From NCBI GenBank assembly GCA_024363285.1, contig AP024710.1:3380001-3444000 (forward strand): a DNA stretch of 64,000 bases, in the 5' to 3' direction. This document shows positions 56,251 through 64,000 of the stretch, one piece after another. The notes under the pieces were generated by a model. The model saw only the letters and a program-made list of their open reading frames with translations, was not told the origin of the DNA and did not search any database. The translations under genes and the position numbers were made by a program. This DNA comes from Leptolinea sp. HRD-7 (GTDB lineage: Bacteria; Chloroflexota; Anaerolineae; Anaerolineales; Anaerolineaceae). Within the stretch, counting starts at the first letter, position 1, and every line of letters starts with the position of its first letter.

Positions 56251-56892
56251 GTGATGATAAAATTAAATGCTATGCGTTTTCATAGAATGGTCTGGTTCGT
56301 TGTTTTAATTGCCCTGTTAGTTCCAATTTACTCTGTCAGGGCGCAGGAGCAGCCGGCTCAGCCGGTTGTGATCTCACCGCGTGCCGGCGAGGCGGTCATC
56401 GGTCTCACCGAGATCAGCGGGGTAACCGGGCTGCCCGGCTTTCAGCGCGTGGAAGTGGAATACCGCTACACGAACGACCCCAAGAATACCTGGTTCCTGA
56501 TCGCGGAGGTCGATAAATCGGTCAACCCCGGAAAAATTGCCGATTGGGATACCAGTTTAATCTCGGATGGCACATATGATCTGCGTGTCACAGTTTACAA
56601 AGCAGATGGCAGTTCGCAATCTACTACAGTTCGGGGAATAAGAGTTCGCAATTACTCGCCGGTTGAAACATCCACTCCGCCTGATCCCGGAAAAATAATT
56701 GCCAGCCTGACGCTCGAAGCAACCGCGGTACCCACACGTACACCCCGCCCTACTCCCATGCCGCTTCCCCCCAACCCCGCGGTGCTCACCCGATCTCAAC
56801 TGAATGCCAGCCTTTTGCGCGGCGCCGGTATCGGATTGGGTTTCTTTTTCCTTTTTGGTATTTACTGGATAACCAAGAGATCACTCCGATAA
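56251..56892 (+). CDS. Exported Ig-like protein with C-terminal membrane anchor
   Basis: 213 residues from GTG 56251; ATG 56254 or 56272 are alternatives. Signal peptide about 10-32 (VLIALLVPIYSVRAQ). A beta-sandwich of about 85 residues (VVISPRAGEAVIGLTEISGV; DWDTSLISDGTYDLRVTVYK) is like bacterial Ig/fibronectin folds. A Thr/Pro linker (ATAVPTRTPRPTPMPLPPNP) and a final membrane helix (about 190-207) with a basic tail follow. Surface-exposed; binding partner unknown. Precedes pth by 16 nt. Confidence 0.75.
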   Translation: MMIKLNAMRFHRMVWFVVLIALLVPIYSVRAQEQPAQPVVISPRAGEAVIGLTEISGVTGLPGFQRVEVEYRYTNDPKNTWFLIAEVDKSVNPGKIADWDTSLISDGTYDLRVTVYKADGSSQSTTVRGIRVRNYSPVETSTPPDPGKIIASLTLEATAVPTRTPRPTPMPLPPNPAVLTRSQLNASLLRGAGIGLGFFFLFGIYWITKRSLR

Positions 56893-56908
56893 CACAGGAA
56901 TAATTTGT

Positions 56909-57532
56909 ATGTTTCGCATGCTTCGTAAACCTCAACAACCCGAATCCAATCTAACAACCTATCTGATCGCCGGATTTGGCAACCCCGGAAGGGAATATTT
57001 GAATACCCGGCACAATATCGGATTTATGGTGATCGACCGCCTGTGCCGCAAGCTGGATGTCTTTCTCGGAAAGATGCAGTCCAACGCGTTGACGGCAACA
57101 TTTAAAGATGACAGAGTACGCATTATCCTGGCCAAACCGCAAACCTATATGAACCTTTCCGGGCAGTCGGTCGTTGGATTGCTGCATTTTTACAAAATCC
57201 CCGTGGAACAGATGCTGGTCATCCATGATGACATGGATATACCCTTCGGTTCATTGCGGATTCGCCCTTCTGGCGGTTCCGGCGGACAAAGGGGGCTGGG
57301 CTCTACCATTGAAAAATTGGGATCGCAGGATTTTGCCCGCCTGCGAATGGGCATCGGCCGTCCCCCGGGCCGTATGGATCCTAAAGATTATGTGTTGCAA
57401 TCCTTCCCCACATCAGAACAGCAAACACTGGATACCGTTCTAGATGCCGCCGCCGAAGCAGCTCTGACATTTGTGCGTCAGGGTCTTGATACAGCCATGA
57501 ACCGTTTCAACGGAACCGTAGAAAAGACGTAG
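56909..57532 (+). CDS. pth: Peptidyl-tRNA hydrolase
   Basis: 207 residues. LIAGFGNPGREYLNTRHNIG with the catalytic His, KPQTYMNLSGQSV, HDDMDIPFGSLRI, and GGSGGQRGLGSTIEKLG. The last segment reads GGQRG where many family members have GGHNG; similar variants are known. It releases peptides from peptidyl-tRNA. The stop is one base from the mfd start, so the two genes are coupled. Confidence 0.94.
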   Translation: MFRMLRKPQQPESNLTTYLIAGFGNPGREYLNTRHNIGFMVIDRLCRKLDVFLGKMQSNALTATFKDDRVRIILAKPQTYMNLSGQSVVGLLHFYKIPVEQMLVIHDDMDIPFGSLRIRPSGGSGGQRGLGSTIEKLGSQDFARLRMGIGRPPGRMDPKDYVLQSFPTSEQQTLDTVLDAAAEAALTFVRQGLDTAMNRFNGTVEKT

Positions 57533-57533
57533 C

Positions 57534-60500
57534 ATGCTTGATTTTATCCGCCGACTTCCCGGTTACACAGATATACTGGCGTCAACCGGTCCGGGTAATA
57601 CCATTCCAGGGCTGGGGCTAATACGCTCTGCCCGGTTGCCAGTAGCCGTCGCTCTGGCGGTTGATTGTAAGAATCCCGTACTTATCATCACTGACCGCTC
57701 AGAACGCGCGTTAACCCTGGGTGATGAGCTCAAATTCTGGTATCCCTCCGCCAACCGTCTGGCTTTCCCGGCTCCGAATCCGTTGTTTTATGAACAGGCA
57801 TCGTGGGGCAGCATCACCCGGCGTGAGCGTCTGCAGACTCTAGCGGTTCTAATCTCATATCATATGCTGGGATCTGAAAAACCCGCGCTCCCTCCAGTTA
57901 TTCTGGCCCCAATCCGCGCGTTGATGGCACGCACATTACCCCGGCGTGATTTTCTGAAAGTCGTTAAAACAATCAAGCTCAATAGCAGCTATTCCATAGA
58001 TGACCTGCTTACACAATGGGTCAATATTGGCTTCCAATCTGCCGATACTGTGTTGGAAGCAGGTTACTTTTCCCGGCGCGGCGGCATTGTGGATATCTGG
58101 CCTCCCGCAGAAGCGTTCCCGGTGCGCATGGAATTCTTCGGGGATGAGATAGACACCCTCCGCCAGTTCGACCCGGTCACTCAGCGGACGATCGGCAAAC
58201 TGGAAAAGTTCCAGGTCACCCCGGCGCGTGAGGTTTTGCCAGGCAACGCTGTAAAATGCGGCATTACGGGCGAAGTGGACGAATACCACCTTCCATTGGT
58301 ACATCCCGCGCATGCCAGCCTTCTGGATTACATGCCGCGCAATAGCCTGATCCTGGTGGATGATCTGCAGGCGGTAAAAACCGCCGCTGATACCATCGAA
58401 GAATCAGCGGTTAAATTGCATGCTGAAATGATAAAGGAAGACGCCCTTCCAGAGAGCTATCCTATCCCCTATATGACCTGGTCAGAATTACAGGATACAC
58501 TGGCCGGACTGTCCTGGATTGACCTGGGTCGTAGCACGTCACCGGAAACAGGGTACATAGGCGAGGCGATCAAACCGGGACCGCGTTTTGGCGGCCGGCT
58601 TAAACCATTCAATGAATTTGTCGGGGATCGCATTAACCACGGTGATCGCGTGATGATCGTCTCCCGCCAGGCATCCCGGCTGCGAGACCTGTGGCGTGAA
58701 CGTCAACATGAAGCCGGCATTACCGGTTCACCTGAGATCATCGATGGCACACTGAGTGACGGCTGGGAGATGGACTCCAGCGGACAGTCTGCGCTTCTGC
58801 TTACAGACAGTGAGATTTTTGGCTGGGAACGACCGCAGGCCCGCCAGCGGCACACTCCATCGGCTGAAGCACCGGAAGCCGGCTATTCAGACCTGAAACC
58901 CGGTGATTGGGTTGTCCACATGGATTATGGTATCGGCCGGTTGGTGGGGCTGGTAAAGCGCAACATCGATAACACCACCGGCGAATTTCTATGTGTGGAA
59001 TACGACAACGGGGACCAGCTTTTCGTGCCGGTTCATCAGGCTGACCGCCTCAGCCGGTATATTGGTCCCGGAGGTGAACAGCCTTCTCCAACTCGCCTTG
59101 GCAGCAACGAATGGTCCACCGCCCGTCAACACGCCAGTGAAGCTGTTTTAGAGGTGGCCCGTGAATTGCTTGAACTCTATGCCCGCCGGCAGGTATCGGA
59201 GGGGTATGCTTTCCACGCTGACACACCATGGCAATATGAACTGGAAGCCAGTTTCCCGTACATTGAAACCAAAGACCAGATAGCCGCCATCCGCTCAGTC
59301 AAGAAAGATATGGAAGCCCCGCGCCCTATGGACCGACTTCTATGCGGTGATGTAGGTTATGGCAAAACAGAAGTAGCTCTGCGTGCCGCGTTCAAAGCTG
59401 TGATGGATGGTAAACAGGTTGCCGTGCTGGTTCCCACCACTGTGCTCGCTCAGCAGCATTATGAAACTTTCCGCCAGCGGTTGGCTGCCTTCCCGGTATC
59501 CGTCGAAATGCTTTCACGTTTTCGCACACCCAAAGAACAAGATGAGATCATCCTCAAATTGTGGAACGGTGACATCGATATTATTGTAGGTACTCACCGT
59601 CTGATTTCACAGGATGTGCAATTCAAGAACCTCGGTCTGGCGATCATTGACGAAGAGCAGCGCTTCGGTGTTACACATAAGGAACATTTCAAAAAACTAC
59701 GCACTGAAATTGACGTGCTTACCCTGACGGCTACACCCATTCCGCGCACGCTGTACATGGCGCTAACCGGAGTTCGCGACATCTCCACCATCAACACCCC
59801 GCCGGAAGAACGTCTGCCGATCATTACACATATCGGTCCTTACTCCCCGCGTCTGGTCAAACAGGCCATAATGCGCGAACTGGACCGTGATGGACAGGTT
59901 TTCTTTGTTCACAACCGTGTGCAGACCATCCACGCGATGGAAAGTCACCTGCATCAACTGGTGCCCGAAGCCCGAGTGGGGGTAGCCCATGGGCAAATGC
60001 CCGAAGGCGAACTTGCCCGGGTGATGGACCAGTTCACGCGCGGTGATATTGATGTCTTGCTTTGCACATCCATCATCGAATCCGGTTTAGACATTCCGAA
60101 CGCGAACACCCTGATCGTCGACCGGGGCGACACTTTCGGTCTGGCTCAACTCTACCAGCTTCGCGGACGCGTTGGCCGGGGCGCGCAGCGGGCTTACGCG
60201 TACTTCTTTCGACACCGCCGCAAACCACCGACTGCCGAAGGGCAGGAACGGTTGGAGGTCATCGCCGAAAACACTCAATTGGGAGCGGGTTATTCCATCG
60301 CGATGCGCGATCTTGAAATGCGCGGTGCCGGTGAAATTCTGGGCAACCGCCAGCACGGCGTCATCGCTACGGTAGGGTTCCACCTGTACACCCGAATGCT
60401 GGCATCAGCCGTCCGCGCGTTGCGTCAATCAGAAGGTATGCCCCCGTTGGAAGAAGACCAGCTCAACCTGCGCGAAATACAAATGCCCGTTGCCGTTGAC

Positions 60501-60935
60501 CTGCCCCTTTCTGTTGGCATTCCGCTGGATTATGTGGAAGATCAAACCATGCGCCTGCGTCTGTACCGCCGTATGGCAGACGTTAAGAATGAGGAAGATA
60601 TCACGGCTCTGGCAGAAGAATTTAAAGACCGGTTCGGTCCTCTGCCCGCGCAGTTATTGAATCTCTTATTCATGTTGCGCGTTAAGGTACTCTCTGAACC
60701 AGCCGGATTGGCTTCCGTAACAGTGGAAAACGACCAGCTTGTGCTGCGATTCCCACCTCTGCCAGAAGGTATGCCGTCACGCAATCTTCCGGCGTTGGGC
60801 ATCAAAGCCCGCTCTGGCAAGAATTCGTACTGGCTGGCAATGGACGCCGATGAAGAAATCTGGAAAAAAGATTTGATCGAAACGCTTAATGAGATCAACC
60901 ACCTGTGGAAAGCGTTCGGTTTGATGGCCGGTTGA
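57534..60935 (+). CDS. mfd: Transcription-repair coupling factor
   Basis: 1133 residues. N-terminal UvrB-homology module, then the RNA-polymerase-interacting domain ([19 protein letters not shown], about 459-477), and a RecG-like translocase: Walker [19 protein letters not shown] (about 604-621), DEEQ box [26 protein letters not shown], and [22 protein letters not shown]-terminal TRCF domain closes it. It displaces stalled polymerase and recruits UvrA. Confidence 0.97.
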   Translation: MLDFIRRLPGYTDILASTGPGNTIPGLGLIRSARLPVAVALAVDCKNPVLIITDRSERALTLGDELKFWYPSANRLAFPAPNPLFYEQASWGSITRRERLQTLAVLISYHMLGSEKPALPPVILAPIRALMARTLPRRDFLKVVKTIKLNSSYSIDDLLTQWVNIGFQSADTVLEAGYFSRRGGIVDIWPPAEAFPVRMEFFGDEIDTLRQFDPVTQRTIGKLEKFQVTPAREVLPGNAVKCGITGEVDEYHLPLVHPAHASLLDYMPRNSLILVDDLQAVKTAADTIEESAVKLHAEMIKEDALPESYPIPYMTWSELQDTLAGLSWIDLGRSTSPETGYIGEAIKPGPRFGGRLKPFNEFVGDRINHGDRVMIVSRQASRLRDLWRERQHEAGITGSPEIIDGTLSDGWEMDSSGQSALLLTDSEIFGWERPQARQRHTPSAEAPEAGYSDLKPGDWVVHMDYGIGRLVGLVKRNIDNTTGEFLCVEYDNGDQLFVPVHQADRLSRYIGPGGEQPSPTRLGSNEWSTARQHASEAVLEVARELLELYARRQVSEGYAFHADTPWQYELEASFPYIETKDQIAAIRSVKKDMEAPRPMDRLLCGDVGYGKTEVALRAAFKAVMDGKQVAVLVPTTVLAQQHYETFRQRLAAFPVSVEMLSRFRTPKEQDEIILKLWNGDIDIIVGTHRLISQDVQFKNLGLAIIDEEQRFGVTHKEHFKKLRTEIDVLTLTATPIPRTLYMALTGVRDISTINTPPEERLPIITHIGPYSPRLVKQAIMRELDRDGQVFFVHNRVQTIHAMESHLHQLVPEARVGVAHGQMPEGELARVMDQFTRGDIDVLLCTSIIESGLDIPNANTLIVDRGDTFGLAQLYQLRGRVGRGAQRAYAYFFRHRRKPPTAEGQERLEVIAENTQLGAGYSIAMRDLEMRGAGEILGNRQHGVIATVGFHLYTRMLASAVRALRQSEGMPPLEEDQLNLREIQMPVAVDLPLSVGIPLDYVEDQTMRLRLYRRMADVKNEEDITALAEEFKDRFGPLPAQLLNLLFMLRVKVLSEPAGLASVTVENDQLVLRFPPLPEGMPSRNLPALGIKARSGKNSYWLAMDADEEIWKKDLIETLNEINHLWKAFGLMAG

Positions 60936-60974
60936 TTCTAAACAGTCCGTCTGGAATAGTGCCGGTTATAAACG

Positions 60975-61580
60975 TCACGATGCCATAAATAGTACAGGGA
61001 CGATCTGGATCACAACATCAAAAGCCACAGCGACCACCGGCACAATAACCATCATACAACCTGAAGGAGTTTCAGAACTGCGCACTTCAGAACGTTTGAT
61101 TACCACTGTTCCGGCAGCTTTATCGCCAAGACGCTGGTGTAAAGGGCTTTCTTTCATGATCAAATAACCGATCAACCCAAAAATAAGCTGGTCAATATAA
61201 AAAAGCATTGAGCGAATCAACGCGGCGCCAAATGATATCTGTTCGCCTTTTTTATCAACAACAAAAAGACCCAGTATCATTTTTCCAATGGTAGCACCAC
61301 AGTAGGCTTCACAGATAGAAGAATAAAGAATGAATCCAATCACTCCAAACAGTCCGCTAATTAACCTAGCCCCAGTATCTTCCGTGGCGAATTCGGGGAC
61401 TTCAGAGCCGACTGCTGTGGCTGCAAAGCCAATAATAATTCCGATAATAAAACTGAAACCGACTACAGTCAGGTTGTGAATTATCAAGTCCAGAATTCTT
61501 GCGAGCGCGCGAAGCGGAAAACCAATCCCCTCCGTCGGTATTGCTGGCTCCTGTAATGTTGGGAACGATGTGTATTCCAT
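60975..61580 (-). CDS. RDD-family membrane protein
   Basis: 201 residues from ATG 61580 (AGGGTG at 6 nt upstream). Three or four membrane segments: PLRALARILDLIIHN (the Arg and Asp of RDD), CGATIGKMILGLFVVDKKG, and HQRLGDKAAGTVVI. RDD proteins are sometimes Na+/H+ antiporters or assist membrane protein function; the role is unknown here. Divergent from the ABC exporter. Confidence 0.88.
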   Translation of the reverse strand: MEYTSFPTLQEPAIPTEGIGFPLRALARILDLIIHNLTVVGFSFIIGIIIGFAATAVGSEVPEFATEDTGARLISGLFGVIGFILYSSICEAYCGATIGKMILGLFVVDKKGEQISFGAALIRSMLFYIDQLIFGLIGYLIMKESPLHQRLGDKAAGTVVIKRSEVRSSETPSGCMMVIVPVVAVAFDVVIQIVPVLFMAS

Positions 61581-61760
61581 AATTTCACCCTTATTGGAAA
61601 TTTTTTGTCCACAGAAATCCAAATATCCGGTATTCTATTGACATGCTTTACAGTGTTAGCTAATGATAACAGAAAAGGAAACCCGACATTTAATCACGAT
61701 CGTTCTAGTAGCAATATCAGTTTTCAATGAAAATGACGTACACGCTTTCCATAAAACTGT

Positions 61761-61789
61761 TTGATAGAACAAATGGTATGCGTTACAAT
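61761..61789 (+). promoter_or_regulatory. Promoter of the heterodimeric ABC exporter
   Basis: TTGATA (61761-61766), an exact 17-nt spacer, TACAAT (61784-61789). Leader about 32 nt. Confidence 0.65.
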
Positions 61790-61827
61790 GGCAAATCCGT
61801 TCTGGATTACACAGGTTTAAATCACCA

Positions 61828-63642
61828 ATGACAACCACACCGATAACAATCGACTTTGATCTGAAAAACGCCCTGTCCAAAAACCGGTTAGCCGGTCTCT
61901 GGAGGATAATGACAGGTTACCGGGGGACTTACCTGACCGCCACTATGGCGCAGGGTTTTGCCGCCCTTGCCAAAACCGCCACCTATTTTTTGCTGCGGTA
62001 TTTCGTTGATACTTACCTGGGAGGTGCGAGCACGATCGCCCTCCCCCTGATTGCATTGAGCTTTCTGTTACTCGCGATTGTGGAAGGCGGCTTTTCTTTT
62101 CTATCAGGCGCTTTCGCCGCGCGCACAGCTGAAGGTGTGACCCGCCGGTTGCGGAACTATCTGTTTGATCACATCCAGCATTTGACCTTCACATACCATG
62201 ACAACACCCAGACCGGCGAACTCATCCAACGCTCCACCTCAGATGTAGACGCGCTTCGCCGATTCTTTGCCGATCAGGCCATCAGCGTTGGACGTATTCT
62301 GTTAATGTTCATTGTCAACTTCGTTGCCCTGCTGAACCTGAATGCCAGCCTGGCGTGGCGTTCCATAGTTGTGATCCCCATCGTAGTGATCATTTCCATG
62401 ATCTTCTTCCATTATATTTCCAAAGCCTACGAAGCTTATCAAGAACAGGAAGCCGTCTTAAGCACCACCCTGCAGGAAAACCTGACCGGCGTACGGGTGG
62501 TCAAGGCATTCGCCCGGCAGGAATTTGAAAAAGATAAGTTCGAAACCCACAATTTTGAGAAATTTGTTCGCGGTAAAAGACTTTTAATCCTGAATTCCTT
62601 TTTCTGGCCTGTAACAGACATTATGTGTACAGCACAGGTGCTGTATGGTTATTTCACCGGCGCTACCATGACCATAAACGGTGAGATAACGCTGGGCACC
62701 TACCTCGCGTATACCGGTTTGATCATCTGGATCATCTACCCAATGCGAAACCTGGGGCGTTTGATCGTGCAAATGTCCACCGGGCTGGTTTCGTACAGCC
62801 GGGTAATGGAGATCATCAAACAGGACAGGGAGGAATTGGATAATGGCGTCATTTCGCCCGAAACCGGAAGCGCCGGCAACATTAAGTTCGATCATGTCGG
62901 TTTCACCTACAGCGATGGAACAGTAGCGCTTCAGGATATTCACTTTGAGGTCAAACCCGGGCAGGTAACAGCTCTTCTCGGGTCAACCGGTTCAGGTAAA
63001 ACGACGCTGGTCAACCTGCTGCCACGATTTTATGAATATACATCCGGCAGCATATTGCTTGACGGACGTGAGTTGAACAGTCTGCCGCGCCGCTGGCTGC
63101 GCTCACAGATCGGTATTGTGGAACAGGAACCGTTCCTTTTCAGTCGATCGATTGAAGAGAACATCTCCTATGGCATCGGACGAGAAGTGACGCATCAAGA
63201 AGTTGAAGCTGCCGCGAAAGCCGCGGCCATTCATGATGTGATCCTTACTTTTCCAGAAGGATACAAGACCGTGGTTGGAGAGAAGGGCGTCACCCTTTCC
63301 GGCGGGCAGAAGCAGCGATTGGCTATCGCCCGTACTTTACTTAAGAACCCGCGCATCTTAATTCTGGATGATTCAACATCATCAGTGGATACTGAAACAG
63401 AGGCAGAAATCCAATCTGCGCTTCAATCTCTGATGAAAGGGCGTACCACGTTTATCATTGCCCATCGGATACAATCCATCCAGGCAGCAGATCAAATACT
63501 TGTGATGGACCATGGAACAATTACTCAACGCGGCACACACAACGAATTGATTCAACAACCGGGGATGTACCGCGAGATATTCAACATTCAAACCCGAGTA
63601 GAAGAAGAATTGCAAAGAGAGATCGCCAGTGTCAGAAATTGA
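61828..63642 (+). CDS. ABC exporter half-transporter, subunit with degenerate ATP site
   Basis: 604 residues. Six membrane helices (about 30-320), then the nucleotide-binding domain: Walker A LLGSTGSGKTTLVNLLPRFY, Q-loop, signature LSGGQKQRLAIARTLL, and Walker B ILILDDSTSSVDTETE, where the catalytic Glu is replaced by Asp (LDDS). That replacement marks the degenerate-site subunit of heterodimeric exporters such as TM287 and BmrC. Its partner starts 14 nt before the stop. Substrates could be lipids, drugs or peptides. Confidence 0.93.
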   Translation: MTTTPITIDFDLKNALSKNRLAGLWRIMTGYRGTYLTATMAQGFAALAKTATYFLLRYFVDTYLGGASTIALPLIALSFLLLAIVEGGFSFLSGAFAARTAEGVTRRLRNYLFDHIQHLTFTYHDNTQTGELIQRSTSDVDALRRFFADQAISVGRILLMFIVNFVALLNLNASLAWRSIVVIPIVVIISMIFFHYISKAYEAYQEQEAVLSTTLQENLTGVRVVKAFARQEFEKDKFETHNFEKFVRGKRLLILNSFFWPVTDIMCTAQVLYGYFTGATMTINGEITLGTYLAYTGLIIWIIYPMRNLGRLIVQMSTGLVSYSRVMEIIKQDREELDNGVISPETGSAGNIKFDHVGFTYSDGTVALQDIHFEVKPGQVTALLGSTGSGKTTLVNLLPRFYEYTSGSILLDGRELNSLPRRWLRSQIGIVEQEPFLFSRSIEENISYGIGREVTHQEVEAAAKAAAIHDVILTFPEGYKTVVGEKGVTLSGGQKQRLAIARTLLKNPRILILDDSTSSVDTETEAEIQSALQSLMKGRTTFIIAHRIQSIQAADQILVMDHGTITQRGTHNELIQQPGMYREIFNIQTRVEEELQREIASVRN

Positions 63643-64000
63643 ATCCTTTGAAGAAGAAGATTTTGAAACCCGGTTCAATGGTAAAACATTCAGGCGGATC
63701 CTTGGGCTGACCAGGCCGCATTGGAAATGGGTGGCGGGATTCTTATCCACCATCCTACTCGTATCCGCGCTGGATGCCCTGTTTACCTATCTTAGTAAAC
63801 AGGTTATTGATGTTGGTATAGCGGAAAAGAACATACCGGAATTGATACAGATTTTTTACCTCTACGGCGGGTTGACTCTCCTTCAGGCTGTAATGGTATT
63901 CGCGTTTATCTATCTGGCCGGAATTCTCGGTGAACGGGTTCGCTATGACTTGCGCAGAGATATGTTCAACCACCTTCAAGATCTGTCTCTCTCGTATTAC
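63629..64000 (+). CDS. ABC exporter half-transporter, second subunit (cut by window edge)
   Basis: Starts GTG 63629, overlapping the previous gene by 14 nt, and runs off the window after 124 codons. An acidic N-terminal extension (SEIESFEEEDFETRF) is followed by the first membrane helices of a type I exporter (GFLSTILLVSALDALFTYLS; LAGILGERVRYDLRRDMF). It should carry the canonical catalytic Glu as partner of the 61828 subunit; the window ends before the ATPase domain. Confidence 0.88.
   Translation, partial: MSEIESFEEEDFETRFNGKTFRRILGLTRPHWKWVAGFLSTILLVSALDALFTYLSKQVIDVGIAEKNIPELIQIFYLYGGLTLLQAVMVFAFIYLAGILGERVRYDLRRDMFNHLQDLSLSYY

Overview
The window is a chromosomal segment of about 50% GC that reads as a member of the Chloroflexota, most likely class Anaerolineae. 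The reasons are indirect. Several lipoproteins carry Thr/Pro-rich linkers after the lipobox. There is an NBR1-type Ig-like lipoprotein, an archaeal-type phosphoglycerate mutase (ApgM), a bL31 fused to an RNA polymerase alpha-CTD-like domain, and many start codons sit about 6 nt behind a -10 box with no Shine-Dalgarno sequence. No phage, insertion sequence, CRISPR array or conjugation gene was seen, so this is mostly a core-genome region.

Layout. 1-5 kb: recJ (cut by the window edge) and alr face left, with tgt, uppP and a binding-protein-like lipoprotein to the right. 5-12.4 kb: glnA, a small fusion of a Rossmann domain with a chemoreceptor signalling tip, recA followed by two exported proteins, then ahcY and an adenosine-kinase-like PfkB kinase. 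12.4-16.3 kb: a decayed GGDEF remnant, a Slt-like lytic transglycosylase lipoprotein and an unrecognised protein. 16.3-19.6 kb: E1alpha, E1beta and E2 of a 2-oxoacid dehydrogenase. 19.7-21.8 kb: a threonine T-box leader and thrS. 21.8-24.2 kb: an XRE-cupin-NifX fusion regulator and corA. 24.2-27 kb: ppdK.

27-34.6 kb: a lone receiver domain, a small Cys-rich protein, a CHAP/degenerate NlpC wall protein, sppA with a DUF4350-like partner, and cca-hpt-tdk. 34.7-36.1 kb: rplU, rpmA, the bL31 fusion and tRNA-Glu(UUC). 36-40.5 kb: a LysE-type exporter, a small-protein/nucleotidyltransferase pair, yedK, a fused ftcD-fchA and dcd. 40.5-47.2 kb: an SGNH/MBOAT surface-acylation pair, trehalose synthase, an alpha-glucosidase and a TIM-barrel isomerase. 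47.4-53.5 kb: an unknown membrane protein, a MalK/MsmX-type ATPase with a LacI-type operator upstream, apgM, a DUF1461 protein and a membrane-fused spermidine-synthase-like protein. 53.5-64 kb: the NAD(P)HX repair enzyme, a YtxH/DUF948-like pair, an exported Ig-like protein, pth-mfd, an RDD protein and a heterodimeric ABC exporter cut by the right edge.

How the genes work together. Several neighbourhoods make metabolic sense: ahcY with adenosine kinase (clearing SAH products), tdk/hpt/dcd (nucleotide supply), treS with alpha-glucosidase and the sugar ABC ATPase (alpha-glucoside and trehalose use), and apgM with ppdK (lower glycolysis/gluconeogenesis). The less ordinary items are the Rossmann-chemoreceptor fusion, the XRE-cupin-NifX fusion with its own internal ribosome-binding site, the bL31-alphaCTD fusion, the small-protein/nucleotidyltransferase pair, and a recurrent leaderless-promoter arrangement.
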